Translations under genes and position numbers: made by a program
Shown here: positions 34,330-46,456 of the stretch, piece by piece
Layout of the letters: every line of letters starts with the position of its first letter
Numbering within the stretch: the first letter of the stretch is position 1
Notes under the pieces: generated by a model
The model's database searches: none
What the model was told of the DNA's origin: nothing
Seen by the model: the letters and a program-made list of their open reading frames with translations, nothing else
From: Desmodus rotundus
Taxonomy: Eukaryota; Chordata; Mammalia; Chiroptera; Phyllostomidae
DNA: 64,000 nucleotides
Assembly (NCBI RefSeq): GCF_022682495.2
Contig: NC_071388.1
Location: 85,437,073 to 85,501,072, forward strand
Reading direction: 5' to 3'

Positions 34330-35470
34330 ATATATTGTTAGATCTTACTTGCTAATAGTTTATCAACGACTTTCATGTCTAGGTTCATATGGGATATTCA
34401 TCTGTATTTTTCTTATCCTGAAATGTCCTTTTCAGGTTTTGGTATCAGGGATACACTCAAAATTCAAGTTAGGAAGGGTTCTCTTCTCCCTATACATTGA
34501 AAAAGTTCATGTACAATTTAGTTGAAATTCTCTTCCTTAGATATTTCATAGAATTCATCAGTGAAGGTATACGGTCAAGAAGTTTTCTTGTGATTTATTT
34601 CAAATTCAGATTTTTCCATTGACATAAGGTCATTTAGAGATTGTTTATTCTTATATCAGTTTTGGTAACATGTGTCTATCAAGGAATTTATTCATTTTAT
34701 TTCAATGGGCAAATTTACTGGCATAAAGTTGCTTCTACAATTCCCTATTATCCTTCTAAAGATGTTCCCTTTTTCACTCCTGGTATTGGTAATTCATGGG
34801 AAGCAGGGAATTTTTCCTCTTTTTTCTTTTGAGCTTTCTTACTAGCATTTTATAATTTTCTTAATCTTTTCAAGGAACCAGTTTTTGGTCTTTGTTCCTT
34901 TGTTGATGTTCTTTATTATTGGTTCATTTTATAGTTCATTGTTTTTTGCTCTTATCTTTTTTTATCCTCACCCAAAGATATTCTTACCAACTTTAATAGA
35001 TAGAGGAAGGGAGGATGGGAGAGGGAGAAAGAAAGAGAGAAACATCAATGTGAGAGAAAAACATGGATCAGTTGCCTCCCATATGTACCCTGACTGGGAT
35101 CAAACCCACAACCTAGGCAGGTGCTCTGACCAGAAATCAAACCTGCAACCTTTTGGTGTATGGCATGATGCTCCACCAACTGAGCCACCAGGCAGGGCTG
35201 CTCTTGTCTTTATTAATCACGTTTTTCTTCTTACTTTGGGTTTAATTGCTCTTGTTTTTCTACTTTCTTAAGTGGGAAACTTAGATCCTTAATTTTATAT
35301 TTTTGTCTTTTCTAGGATAAGCGATTATATTACAAATTTTCCTCTAAGTATCACATTAGCTGCATTCTAAAAATTTTGATATGTTGTATTTTTTTACCAT
35401 TAAATTTGAAATATTTTCTCCTTTCTTCTTCTTAAAATCATGGCTTATTTATAAATGTATTGTTTAGCAT
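34330..35470 (-). mobile_element. Old L1 ORF2 fragment, minus strand, split by a SINE
   Basis: The plus strand carries the reverse complement of L1 ORF2 between endonuclease and reverse transcriptase. Seen in order: 'ggttttggtatcagggatac', 'caaggaaccagtttttggtc', 'gatgttctttattattgg', and after the SINE 'gggaaacttagatcctta'. It is T-rich and stop-laden on the coding strand. A VES SINE occupies 34961-35198. Confidence 0.72.
34961..35198 (-). mobile_element. VES-type SINE nested in L1, minus strand
   Basis: 'tttatcctcacccaaagata', 'aagagagaaacatcaatgtg', 'tgaccagaaatcaaacctgc' and 'caactgagccaccaggcagg' make a reversed VES copy. Flanking duplication: gctcttatctt at 34948-34958 and gctcttgtctt at 35200-35210 (one mismatch). 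The 128-codon plus ORF across it is incidental. Confidence 0.87.
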
Positions 35471-35479
35471 GTTAACTAG

Positions 35480-35765
35480 TCTACAAGAGCAGGTCCCACC
35501 AATTCCTCTCCTCCCAGGGCATGCATGTTACATGTGAAGACAGAGATTATTTATCTTGCCCTAGATCCTGCACTGGCCTTGTTAACTGACTCTGACCAAC
35601 AGACTGAAACAGAAAGTGGTTCGGTGCCACTTTCAGGCTGAGTCACTCTAACCTGTAGTTGAGCTGGGTCTGGATTCATTGCAGCTTTTTTGAAATTCTA
35701 GTCAACAATTGCATCAAATATTCCAAAGGTGGGATCAGGAATTTTCATCTGAACAGCAGCAGTGC
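35480..35765 (+). mobile_element. Possible MaLR LTR fragment
   Basis: 'ctctgaccaacagactgaaa', 'gaaagtggttcggtgccact' and 'tttcaggctgagtcactct' resemble the middle of MLT1-type LTRs. Weak and boundary-less. Confidence 0.35.
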
Positions 35766-36985
35766 TTCACAGGGCTCTCTGCTTTGCAGCTCATTCAGCC
35801 TTTAAGGCCTCTGTGGAGTCCCTTTGCTCTCCTGTCCCAAACCATAAAGACATTTCTCCAGCCTGGGTTTCCGCCAGCCTGCAGTGCACTGCTACCTTGT
35901 GATCCGTGAATCTCTTGATGCCAGAGGGATTTCTCTCAGTTCTCCTGCTCTGCCTCACGCCTTCTGTGCACTGCAGGTGGGGTATACTTGCCCTTAACTC
36001 TGTGAAGATACTCAGGGGAATTTTCTTAGAACTCCTACCACGCCCCCAGCCTTCAGCATGCTGTCTTCACATTCTCAGCGGCAAGACTTGGAAGGCAGAT
36101 GTGGCTTTGCTCTCTGACTAGGGCTCCCTTGGGGCCTAATTCAACAAACCAACCCATATGCATTGTTAAATGTTCAATTAAACTTCATCTGGTTTCCTCT
36201 TACCCTCTCTGAAGTGGGTTGGTGCCTCCTTCTGCCGTTTCATCAGGGAAGAGAATAGTCCTGTGTCCTCTGCTAGAAGGGCTGATCCCTTTCTAGAATT
36301 TAACTCACTTGTGATCGTTTATCTCTTTGCTATTTGAGTTTACTGGATTTTTCTCATTCTTATAGTGGGAACAATAAGTTAGTGAGGTAGAAAGTTGCTC
36401 TTTCGCAACTTCCATATCATTTTCACTCAACAGATCAGCCAGTCATAAATGATCTCTCAATACCACTCAAACTTCTTTCCCCTTGCTAGTCAGTACAATG
36501 ATAGAGACGGATGCCCTTATCCTGGTCTAGTTAATAAGCCAGTCCTCATCAGAGCAATAGATAAATCAGCAACCTCAGTGCCTTGCCTACCAGCCTCCGG
36601 TTGTATGTACAGGACTGAGGTAGAATCTTTAGTGTTACAGTTTGTTTATGGGACTAGTTTGTTTATGGGATTAGCCAGGTTGACCATACATTAGTATACC
36701 GAAAGTTCTCCATACTGCAAGCGCCTCCCATGATACCTATCATATTGTTTCCATTTATATGGCTAATCGTATTTGTTTCCCATATGACCTTTCAATGACA
36801 TGGTGAAATTAGCACCATGCCCTGAGCTCCACCCTACATGGCCAAAATAGTGATGCTGCCAAAATGCTGCCAACCCCCTAGTCTTCTACCTACTTCTCTC
36901 TGTGTCTACCAACAACCAGTCAGCACCATGCTGCTGTAAAAAACAATCTTCCGCAAATATAATACTGTACTCATCTGCTTTTAAG
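35766..36985. other. Unassigned stretch with a small tandem repeat
   Basis: A two-copy 17-bp repeat, tttgtttatgggactag and tttgtttatgggattag, lies at 36641-36674. ORFs are 81 codons or shorter, without motifs. Confidence 0.45.
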
Positions 36986-37105
36986 CATTACCACCCACAT
37001 TTTGCTTCAATATTTAATTCAGAACTTGTGAGTTTTTTAATTCTTGTATGTCCAGCATGGCAGGTGGCACAAAGTATGCATTCAGTAAATGCTCATTATT
37101 ATTTA
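36986..37105 (+). repeat. L2-like 3' end
   Basis: 'tgtatgtccagcatggcagg' followed by 'gcattcagtaaatgctcat' matches the end of LINE2 in wording and order. Confidence 0.5.
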
Positions 37106-38293
37106 GTTATAGAGATTTCAGGTTAAAATTCCTATCTGCACTGAAGGTAGGACAGACATGGCAGACAGATGAAGGAAAGCAGTACGTTAGTATGTCTTAC
37201 TCACCATGATTAGGGTTGGCCTCACCGATAAAATAACAATAAAGAGTGGATTCCCCTCTCTCCATACTACTCCAAGGCATGGTTTAATGGTTAGACTTCT
37301 GGCTTAAATTCTGTTGTTTAGAATTCATATGTGAAATAGGGTGATGTGAGATGATTCTACACAAAATATCAAAATGTCAAGAGCTGAGCTGAGCTACCAG
37401 GTGTTGGAGTGGTCAGTTAAGATAACAATTCAAAATGAAAGCGTCAAGCTTTCAATCATTTATTACAATGGTATAAGCAAAAGGTCAAGTAGAAAATGCC
37501 AAATCCCTCACTGTCCCACTTTCCCCATGGATCAGCACTGGGTCAGGTGGATCAGCCCAGGTGTGGGGAATCATCTCACTGTGAAGAGTCTCAAACAAAA
37601 AGCTCTTGCAGTTTTATGGATAGGGGTTGGGGTAGGAGCAGAACAAGATGAAAAGGGAAGGACTGAGAATAGAAAACTACTAAGTAATGAGTCAGAATAC
37701 AGAAAAAGTGTCTTTGAGGCTTCCACTCCCCTAGATAAGGAGGTCTCAGCAGAGGCAAGTGAGAAAAGCATCTACCAAAGTCCCTCAATAAAGATGCCTC
37801 TGAATGGAGATGCCTGGACAGGGAATGTGTGAGAGCTTGGCTGGCCAGAGGGCTGGACTTCACTGCAAACTCCCTCCAATGCACTGCAATGCATTGGCTG
37901 TGCACCAAGTCTGGTGTGGAGAGGGATGCTTCCCCTGTGAGTCTTTGTCATTTCCTGTGGTCAGGGTTTTTATTAAAAAAAAAAATCACATATAGACTTT
38001 TGGCCAGGAGCTGGACTCATCAACTACCAATAATAAATAGGAACTAAGGCATATAGAGACACGGAAATTCCAGTTACTCAGCTCTAAGAGCCTGGTCTCC
38101 TGGAAGGAGCTGGAGGAAACTCAGCCCTTTCAGAAACTCTTTTGTAGGTAAGTCCCTGCCAACTTCAGTTCTGTCTAGAGAAATTGAGACTAGTGGCCCA
38201 CTGAAAACATATTCAGGAACTGATCTGGAGCCAAGAGAGAAGTTCTGAGACAGCTTATGAAATTACCTACAAGTCAGTGGGGTCTTCAAGATT
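37106..38293. other. Unassigned stretch, long chance-like ORFs
   Basis: A 152-codon plus ORF at 37374-37832 and a 105-codon minus ORF at 37591-37908 overlap on opposite strands. Neither shows a domain, signal peptide or obvious family likeness. An unclassified LTR is possible, but no polyadenylation signal or termini were found. Confidence 0.4.
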
Positions 38294-38310
38294 AAAAGCA
38301 CTGGCATTGT

Positions 38311-38513
38311 CCTGGCTGGTGTAGCTCAGTGGATTGAAAGTGGGCCTGCGAACCAAAAGGTTCCTGGTTCAATTCCCAGTCAGGGCATGTGCCTGGCTTT
38401 CGGGCCAGGTCTCCACTAGGGGGTGCACAAAAGGCAACCACACATTGATGTTTCTCTCCCCCTCTCTCTCTTTTCCCCTCTCTCTAAAAATAAATAAAAT
38501 CTTTATTTTTTAA
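38311..38513 (+). mobile_element. VES-type SINE, well preserved
   Basis: 'cctggctggtgtagctcagtg' head, 'ggttcaattcccagtcaggg' B-box region, 'aggcaaccacacattgatgt' body, CT-rich segment and A-rich tail. Target-site duplication of 17 bp with one mismatch at 38294-38310 and 38514-38530 (aaaagcactgg, c/t, attgt). Confidence 0.93.
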
Positions 38514-38530
38514 AAAAGCACTGGTATTGT

Positions 38531-40590
38531 TACAATTCTCACAATTAATCAGAATTAAATGAAACAAAGTCTTCTTCATTATATTTATTGTCACCTAGTA
38601 CTTAATATCCATGGATATTAAATGGTATAAACTTAAACAGCACCTTCAAACAATGTGTCTCCTGTCCTGAGACAACTTACATTCTATAGACATGCTTAGA
38701 CCTGGGGGAAAGGTCTGAGATAATGTACCTGTGCTGGTTAACGCCAATAATAATAAAATAAATGAACGGCATGAACCCCCATTCAAGGCAGTTTAATGTA
38801 AAAGTTTAGTTTCTTTTAAAGGCTTAAGAGGCATTCTTTTACAATGATATATACACAAATTTTGGAGAGTAGAGCCTAAGTTTTGTTTGATAGATCAAAA
38901 AAGAAAGGTATGGAGTAGTTTATAACATCAGCCTGAACAGTGATTCTGGATAATGTATGGTGTACTTGAGAAAATAAATCACACTTTAATGAGATTTGTA
39001 ATGAAAAATGCCCTGGAAGCATCATAGTCTAAGGGTCTCTGTCACACTATATAACTAACAGTAGTAATTGTGGTGATTATTTCCAGAGTCAATGCCCTAT
39101 AAAAGCATGACATGCAGGAAGAAGTGTGCAACCCTGATATTATCCTTGGTATTAGGTTGATATATCCAACATGAATGCTTGACAGAGGGAAGAGCAAGTA
39201 TGTGAATATTTAGATAGGAAGGAGAAAAAGAAAATTATTCCAGTTTCTAAGCCATCCTTTCCTGCATCTCTTTTCAGAAATCAATATTTATGTTCTATTG
39301 CCTGTCCGCATACTGAGTTGCTGTCTGTGGTGGAGAGGGGAGGGAACGGTGCCTTGAAAATGAGCCTCACATAAGTCATATAAGGTGGGCTTGGCTAGAA
39401 AAATGAGGGGCTTTTTTTGTTTGGTTTCCTTTCTGTTATTGACAAAAGGAAGTTTTACCTTTCTGACAGTTTCATGGGCAGTGCTTTCTGAAAACATCAT
39501 CTCTAGCTAGCCCTGGCTTACATTTTACATTCTCTGCAAACCATTTCCACTTCGTCTCACAATCATCAATAAAGGAGTGATGTCTTTTGGATCCACCGTG
39601 CAGCAATGCTGTTATATCTAAGGATTCCCACTGAACTGATGGGCTCTCGATGAGTCTCTAGCAGTAGCTCATTAGGGCAGTGAAGCTATTAAACAGATGA
39701 GATTTAGACTGAACCAAAAAGCCACAGCACTACAAATCCCACTGAGAGAAAAACCTCCGAGAGGGATCCGTGACCCTCGCTCTGAGTGTCATCCTGCAGA
39801 AGGCGGCCTGCAGGTGAGGGTGCTGTTGTAACTGACACCAGGGCAGACACTGGAGTGTTCAGAACTAAGCAAAAGATCTCAATACAAAGTAAAAGCCTTT
39901 TGTCAAGATTATATAAAAAACTATTTGTTAAATAATCCAAGTGAATTCTGACTTTTTTCCTCATACCATTTAATAAGACTCGGTATTACAGGGTGGGGCA
40001 GTCCCAGCAGTCATCTTGCCGGTGCTTATATAAGCTGTAAACAACAGATTTCTCATAAAGCCTAAATATTCAGCTTAGTGATTTTAGTAATTGCATTGTT
40101 CACCCAAAGGAAAATTTCCATTAATTTGTCTTTCTGCATATGTTTGCCCTCCCTGGTGTGCTATAGTTCTGCAGTGAGAACGTTTAGAAACAGCACAATG
40201 CACGAGCATTGCAATTAAAAATTAAATTTTGCTTAAAAATGAAAATAAATAAATAATAAAAAGCACATATGGGAAAAAAGTTTACTTTTGCTCACTATTT
40301 TTCTTTTTGTTATTTCTCAGTGTATTTCAGATATTTATTTTAATGTTTTTTCACCAGATCCCTTTGAGGGCAAAGGGCAGTCTCTAATTTCCCAGCATTT
40401 AGTGATACATTTTGATAAGTGTTAAATTATATTCCTTATTCTAAATAAGCATGTGCGGTGCCTTACATATAATTAAATAGAAAAATCCCACTTTACCTTA
40501 ATATGAAACTGACATTTTCAACAATTATTTAAAGATTTTAAAAGACCTATCAATCCCCACTGTAGCCACAGACTTTAAATCACAGTCTCA
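38531..40590. other. Unassigned non-coding stretch
   Basis: AT-rich, with no gene recognised. Minus ORFs of 70 and 86 codons at 39288-39500 and 39704-39964 have no motifs. Confidence 0.45.
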
Positions 40591-40595
40591 TAGAG

Positions 40596-40641
40596 CATGT
40601 ATAGAGCTTATTAGAGGACATGTATAGAGTTTATTAGAGTA
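40596..40641 (+). repeat. 23-bp tandem duplication
   Basis: Two adjacent copies of catgtatagag(c/t)ttattagag(ga/ta), differing at two positions. A small local duplication. Confidence 0.85.
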
Positions 40642-41519
40642 CTAAGTCAGCAAGTGTTCTCAAGAAAGTCCAAAGCGCCTCTTTGTTCTAAGGCAGGAAA
40701 GCTCCAAACTGGTTGGGGGCTCAGGACAAGCTCACTGAGAACATTGAATTTGAGATTTGATTTCAATGCAATTGGAAATGGATTCAACATAAATACAATA
40801 CTTTCCATGTGCTTCATTTTTCTTAATTTATATTGTAAAAATTTCAAATGCCTCATCAAAATATACAGAACAAGAAAGGAGTACTCACAGGTTTACGTGG
40901 CCCTCTGTAGACATGTAGCACTCATTAAAATGGGGACAGTAGATTCTGTTTTTCACATAATAGCACAAGGCAAAGAGATAATGTTCATAATTATTGGAAA
41001 ACAGGTACTACAGAAGGAAAGGTATTACTTTTACCTAAAAATACATTCTGTCAGTGACTTATTGGTTTTCAAGGAACATCCTGCTAATCTTTTATCGATT
41101 CCATTGTTCCCAGAAGGAGAAATTTCTGACTAAGGGTGCACCTTACTGAAACGAGCCTGAAATAGAAAGATTTGCATGATGGCCTCAGAGAAGCACAGGC
41201 TAGCCGTGGGCCTGTGGAATCTATCATGGTAGCTCTGCCCCCTTTCCTTTCCACTCTCTGCACTCACGCAACTCCAACGTACTGACAACAGCATTTATTT
41301 CAGCAAATTTAACATGCCCTTTAAACTCCCACAAGTTAGATGTACAATACAAGATATAAACAACATACACACTAAAAGTATATTATCTCATCCAAGAATG
41401 TCATATTCACTTTAAAAACAGTACCTCACGGTTCCTAAGAAGACACAATCAGAAATCAGAGTATGGTACAGCATGCCTTTCCTTCCCCACGTTTTAGCTG
41501 AGTAATCTCAACCTAGTCA
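40642..41519. other. Unassigned stretch with a 159-codon ORF
   Basis: The plus ORF at 40654-41133 is the longest open frame in this part but has a mixed, AT-driven composition. No domain, splice context or homologue is known to me. It is regarded as chance. Confidence 0.4.
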
Positions 41520-41640
41520 TTCATTCAGCACAGAAATGTACTGAGCACCAGGTATTGTTCCCGGCACTGAAGATACAGCATGAACCAAAAGGACAGAAAA
41601 CTCCCTCTTGGGGTTTACGTTCCAGTGGGGGAAGCACACA
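41520..41640 (+). repeat. Ancient interspersed-repeat motif, family unresolved
   Basis: 'ctgagcaccaggtattgttc', 'ggcactgaagatacagcatg' and 'gtttacgttccagtggggga' appear in the order common to an old mammalian repeat. The same motif type occurs at 2686 and 18436. Confidence 0.45.
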
Positions 41641-41646
41641 GTACCT

Positions 41647-41669
41647 TGTGCGTACGTGCACGTGCGCGC
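41647..41669. other. Perfect alternating purine-pyrimidine (Z-DNA-prone) tract
   Basis: 23 consecutive bases, tgtgcgtacgtgcacgtgcg followed by cgc, alternate pyrimidine and purine without error and hold five CpGs. Such tracts favour left-handed DNA under torsion; the role here is unknown. Confidence 0.7.
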
Positions 41670-42754
41670 TGTGCACAAACACACGGCGCAGCGAGTGCTA
41701 GGACGTGCTACAGAAAGAGGTCAACCTGGGCCAGGTGACCAGAGACGCAAGTTATCTGTGGGTGGCAATCGGGCAAGGTCTCACTAATAGCTTCCTTGTG
41801 TTCCAAGACTGAAGAAAATGAGAGACTGGGCCTGTATGACTGTGGGGGAGGAGTGCTCCGGCCACAGGAACACACTTTGGTGTGTTCCCGGAGTGGCGAG
41901 GAGGCGGGGGTAATTGGAACTAGGTGAGGAGGTAGAGTGAGAGGTGCTAGAAAACAGGGTCAAATAGGAAGCCAACAGAGGTCGCATCCCATTTACATTT
42001 TTATTTTGTTATTTTTCATGCACAGGCTCACTAGTGTTACTGTCTTTCAGCCTCTTTTTTATGTGTTTCATTGTTCTCCTTCCTGAGTACAAAGCTTAAT
42101 TAATCTGTAGTGAATATGAAAGGGTTTGAACTTTTCCAGTGCGAGGGCAGAATTGGTAATGAGATGTGAGGAAACCAGAGCTTTATTCTGTGTCTGCTAA
42201 AGCTTTGGACTCTCGGCTGCTCTCCTTTCAGGAGCTCCTTTCACATCCCTGCCTCCAAGGCCCTCCCAAGGCCTCACCTGCTTCGCCTCTTGGTTTTGCA
42301 ATCCAAAAATGATGTGTCCTCCAACACATGTAGTCCTAAATCAGTGGAAGCCAGCCAGACCAACCAACCCAGGAAATGAAAAAAAGACCTATGCCCCAAA
42401 CGGCACATATTTCAAAGGGTGGCTGGCCCATAGCAAAGTGGATAAGGAGTTCAAAGACCTCATAGGGATGGTGATCCCACTCTCTGAAAAGGAGCCGCCA
42501 TCTACAAATTGCCAGCATCCTGCTCTTCTGCTCCTGGCTCAGCAAGAGATCTGTTCCATCCACCTGTAGCCTGGCAGTAAATAGGAATGGTGAAGGGAAT
42601 TAGAACAATTGTCTTAAATCCACCTCCCTTAAGTGTCATGAAACCTCTATGTAACAGAGATACAGGAGACCTACATATATTTAATAAGGATAGAAATGCA
42701 AGTTTTTGTGTTCTATCATTATGTTTGTATTAGACAGAGCAACCCATATGAAGA
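41670..42754. other. Unassigned non-coding stretch
   Basis: No repeat was recognised. Overlapping ORFs on both strands at 42309-42569 (86 and 75 codons) have no motif. Confidence 0.45.
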
Positions 42755-42767
42755 TTTGGTCATATCA

Positions 42768-44618
42768 GGTCTTCCAGCCAACATAGGGCCTAGGTAGCTA
42801 CACTTTGTCTCCTCACACAACCAAAAGAAGGACAATAACAAATTTAGAAAAAAAAATAACCAGAACTGCCAAAAAACAAACTATATGGAAGTCTGACAAC
42901 CAAGGAGTTAAAGGAAAAAACATTCATCCAGACTGGTAGGAGGGGCAGAAAAGAACAGCCAGGGCAGGAAGGACTCATGACAAGGCAGTGGCCAGAGGAC
43001 CGGGCAGTCCCATATTTGTGCACAGATAATCCAGGAGGAACAACTGGGGAGCAAGACAGACCACACAACCCAGGGTTCTAGTGTGGGCAAATAAAGCCTC
43101 AAAACCTCTGGCTATAAAAACCTGTGAGGATTGCAGCAGCAGGAGAAACTCCCAGACTCACAGGAGAGTTCATTGGAGAGACCCACAGAGTCCTACTATG
43201 TACATAAAACCACCCACCTGGAAATCAGCACCAGAAGGGCCCAATTTGCTTATAGGTAGCAGGGGAAGTGGTTGAAACCCAGCCGAGAGCCAAGTAAGGG
43301 GCATTATTTCCTCTCTGATCCTTCCACCACATACAGTGTCACAATGCAGCGATGTGGGTTGCCCCACCCTGGTGAATAAGTACCAAAATAAAAACATATG
43401 GCCCAAATGAAAGAACAAATCAAAGCTCCAAAAATAGACCTAAGCAATGTAGATAGCATACCTATCCGATGCAGAGTTCAAAACACTGGTAATCAGAATG
43501 CTTACAGAACTGGCTGAGTATGGCTGCAAAATAGAGGAAGAAGTAAAGACTATGAAAAGTGAAATAAAGGAAAATGTACAGGAAACCAACAGTGATGAGA
43601 AGGAAACCAGGAGTCAAATCAATGATTTGGAGCAAGAGGAAGAAATAAACATTTAACCAGAACAGAACAAAGAAACAAGAATTCAAAAAAATGAGGAGAG
43701 GTTCCTCATTAAAGGAACCTCTGGGACAACTTGAAATGTTCCAACATCCAAATCATAGTGGTTCCAGAAGGAGAAGAGGAAGAACAAGAAACTGAAAACT
43801 TATTTGAAAACATAATGAAGAACTTTCTAATCTGGAAAAAGAAATAGACTTCCAGGAAGTCCAGGAAGCTCAGAGAGTTCTAAAGAAGGTGGACCCAAGG
43901 AAGCACACACCAAGGCACATCATAATTACATTACTCAGGATTAAAGAGAAGGAAAGAATCTCAAAAGCAGCATGAGAAAAGGAGACAGTTACCTACCAAG
44001 AAGTTCCCATAAGACTATCAGCTGATTTCTGAAAAGAAACCTTACAGGCAAGAAGGAGCTGGAAAGAAGTATTCAACATTATGAAAGGCAAGGAACTACA
44101 TCCAAGATTACTCTACCCACCAAAGCTATCATTTAGAATGGAAGGGCAGATAAGGTCAAATTAAAGGAGTTCGTCATCACCAAGCCCTTATTCTATGAAA
44201 TGTTAAAGGGACTTATCTAAGAAAGAAAAGATCAAAAATACAAACAGTAAAATGACAACAAACTCACAACTATCAACAACTGAGCCTAAAAAAACAACAA
44301 AATAAAAAAACTAAGCAAACAACTAGAATAGAAACAGAATGACAGAAATGGATATCACATGGAGGGTTATCAGCAAGGAGTGGGAGGGGGAGAATGGGCA
44401 AATAAGAAGCATAAATGGTAGGGACAAAGTACACAGAGGGAGGTTAAGAATAGTATGGGAAATGTAGAAGCCAAAGAATTTATATGTATGACCCATGAAC
44501 ATGAACTAAGGTGGAAGAATGCTCATGGGAAAGGGGATGTAGGGTGGAGGGGAATAAAGGGGAGAAAAAAAGGGACAACTGTAATAGCATAATCAATAAA
44601 ATATGTTTTAAAAAAAGT
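42768..44618 (+). mobile_element. Full-length HAL1-like retrotransposon, old copy
   Basis: Perfect 13-bp target-site duplication, tttggtcatatca, at 42755-42767 and 44619-44631. The 5' UTR ('ctcctcacacaaccaaaaga', 'ccagactggtaggaggggca') and an ORF1-like region (about 43408-44220) are present. The latter holds the coiled-coil, RRM and C-terminal domains but is riddled with stops and small deletions. It continues directly into the 3' UTR with G-rich tracts and 'aactgtaatagcataatcaa'. There is no ORF2. CpGs are mostly decayed, pointing to an older insertion. Confidence 0.85.
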
Positions 44619-44631
44619 TTTGGTCATATCA

Positions 44632-46384
44632 CTTCAAACTTGTTTATACAAACATTTGGGTCAAGATTAGAGAAAATACCCCTGTATAAAAACATTTACA
44701 AAAAACTGATTACAGATAATGAAAAATCTAAATGCCAAAAAGTGAAACATGATAAAAATACCTACAGAGGAATAGAAATATTAAGGCACTACACTTCCAT
44801 ATTTAGTATGTCAGCAGGAAAACGGCACCAGGTGTTAGACCAGTGGAGTGAAAAGCAAGTGAAAGCAAATCCGTACTTCTAGATGACGACTGTGCTGCTT
44901 TCCTGATTGCGGCCACTGGACAGCTCCTGACAAAGCTTTTTGGACAGATCCTCCTTGCATGCCCTGCATGGCTTCTCCTCTCCCTACCAATGACCTGCCA
45001 ACACCCCCCCACCCCCACCCCCCACCCCCAGCGCACATCTGACCCTGCAGGTGTCAAAGGGTTTGACGTCACACACAGAGCAAGCCCTGGAGAGCTAGAA
45101 TTAAAACACGATTTTGACTCAAGATTACAGGGAATTGATTAGCTATTTTTTTTTTCCTTTATATTGACCACATATGAATGGCTCGTTCTTCACAGGAAAA
45201 AATAAGAGAAAAGGAGCAGTGGGAAGGAGAGGTTGCAAAACTCTACAGATCTGAATCTGGCATTTGGTCGAGTGGAGCCATAGATATACTCCAGATTAGT
45301 TAAAGTGCCATGGGGAAATCTGGAAGGAAACCCCTCAAATCAGCCTTGCCGATCTGGGGTGACTATGATGGAATAAAATGGCTGATGGAATGCGTAGACA
45401 GACAGAGGGCCTGTCACAGTACCTGACGGGCTCCAGTGCCTAGGTGTGACGTAAAGTAAACCAGAGGCTTCCTTTGTCCCAGAGGGATTAGCTGATGTTG
45501 CTGGCTGGTGAGTTCCCCTGTAGGAAGAGCATGTTGTGAGAAGTAACCCCAAGGAAGGGAGCAGAAGGGCCAGCTGTCAAGTTGGAGTTAAATGGGAGTC
45601 ACAGACAAACTCAGGTATCCAGGGCATCAGAAAAGCACGGGTGGGGAGGGAAGAAATGGCCAAGGGCAGCCCAACAATTCAGAGCCCACTGCACTGTTGG
45701 TGCTGTGCGCACAGTAGCAACTCGTCAGGGATAGAGGCAGCAAGGCCGAGTCCCTGCCCACATATAAGCAGGACGAGACACCTTGATGAGAGGACTGGCT
45801 GGACAGGAGCCTCCTCCTGCCCCCATCCTTCAATTGTCCCACTCCATTGTGAGAACACAGTCTGCTACAGCTCCAACCTGCCTTCCTGGGAACAAAGAGA
45901 GGGGGGAGACACCACTTGAAAGAAAAGAAACAGCCCAGATAGTGAGTTTGAACTTTGAACAAAAGGAATGAATACTTATCTAAAAGAGGCTGATTTAGCC
46001 AAAAGAGGCTTAATTATCTGTAATTGTCAAGTTTTTTTCTTACCCCATTAGCACAAAAGGGGTCATAGCACAAGATAAAATCAGTTAAGGAAAAATCTCA
46101 AAGCTCCTTTTATTCCTCACATGAGTTGTCCCATATCCTCTACCCCTCCTTCTTACATTTTAGACTTTTAAAAAATAAAGTATAAATGTGAGAGACCCTC
46201 TGGCAGCCTACTGAGAAGACTGCTGTGTAAAAGGATGCAGGCATGCAGCTTGCTGCAGCAGCGCCTGGGTGAACATGACCGGTGTGTGTGTGACATGCAG
46301 GCCAGAATCAGGGCCTGCAGCCTGCGTTTCGAGGGCTTCGGGCAGGGAACACACAGAAAAGGGGAGACTTGGGCACCCACGTAC
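44632..46384. other. Unassigned stretch with a C-rich tract
   Basis: No gene was recognised. ORFs at 45536-45962 (127 plus, 111 minus) overlap and lack domains. The C-rich block at 45004-45029 is listed separately. The region near 46200-46380 borders a candidate minus-strand exon. Confidence 0.4.
45004..45029 (-). other. Potential G-quadruplex (minus strand)
   Basis: The plus strand has four C-runs (C7, C5, C6, C5) separated by single A's, so the minus strand reads four G-tracts with one-base loops. This is a classic quadruplex pattern, and the plus strand could form an i-motif. Confidence 0.7.
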
Positions 46385-46449
46385 CTTGAGGAGCCCCTGA
46401 ACCTTGGCTTCGAGATCATCACTGACAAATTGTTTTCTGGGCTGTGTTA
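46385..46449 (-). other. Candidate 65-bp coding exon, minus strand
   Basis: On the minus strand a pyrimidine-rich tract ends in 'cacgcttctctcag' (acceptor, AG at 46450-46451). A 65-bp segment with one open frame follows (…QFVSDDLEAKVQGLLK). It ends in CTCAAG and a strong donor, gtacgt (46379-46384). Of the three frames, only this one is open through the whole exon. No homologous protein is recognised. It could be an internal exon of a gene whose introns fill the window, or a chance arrangement or decoy exon. Confidence 0.3.
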
Positions 46450-46456
46450 CTGAGAG

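Noticed and set aside
37374..37832. 152-codon plus ORF
   Set aside because: No domain or family likeness, and an overlapping minus ORF. Best treated as chance or part of an unclassified repeat.
38311..38380. tRNA gene
   Set aside because: The tRNA-like A and B boxes belong to the head of a VES SINE with body, tail and target duplication.
40654..41133. 159-codon plus ORF
   Set aside because: AT-driven composition, an overlapping opposite ORF, no recognisable domain and no promoter or splice evidence.
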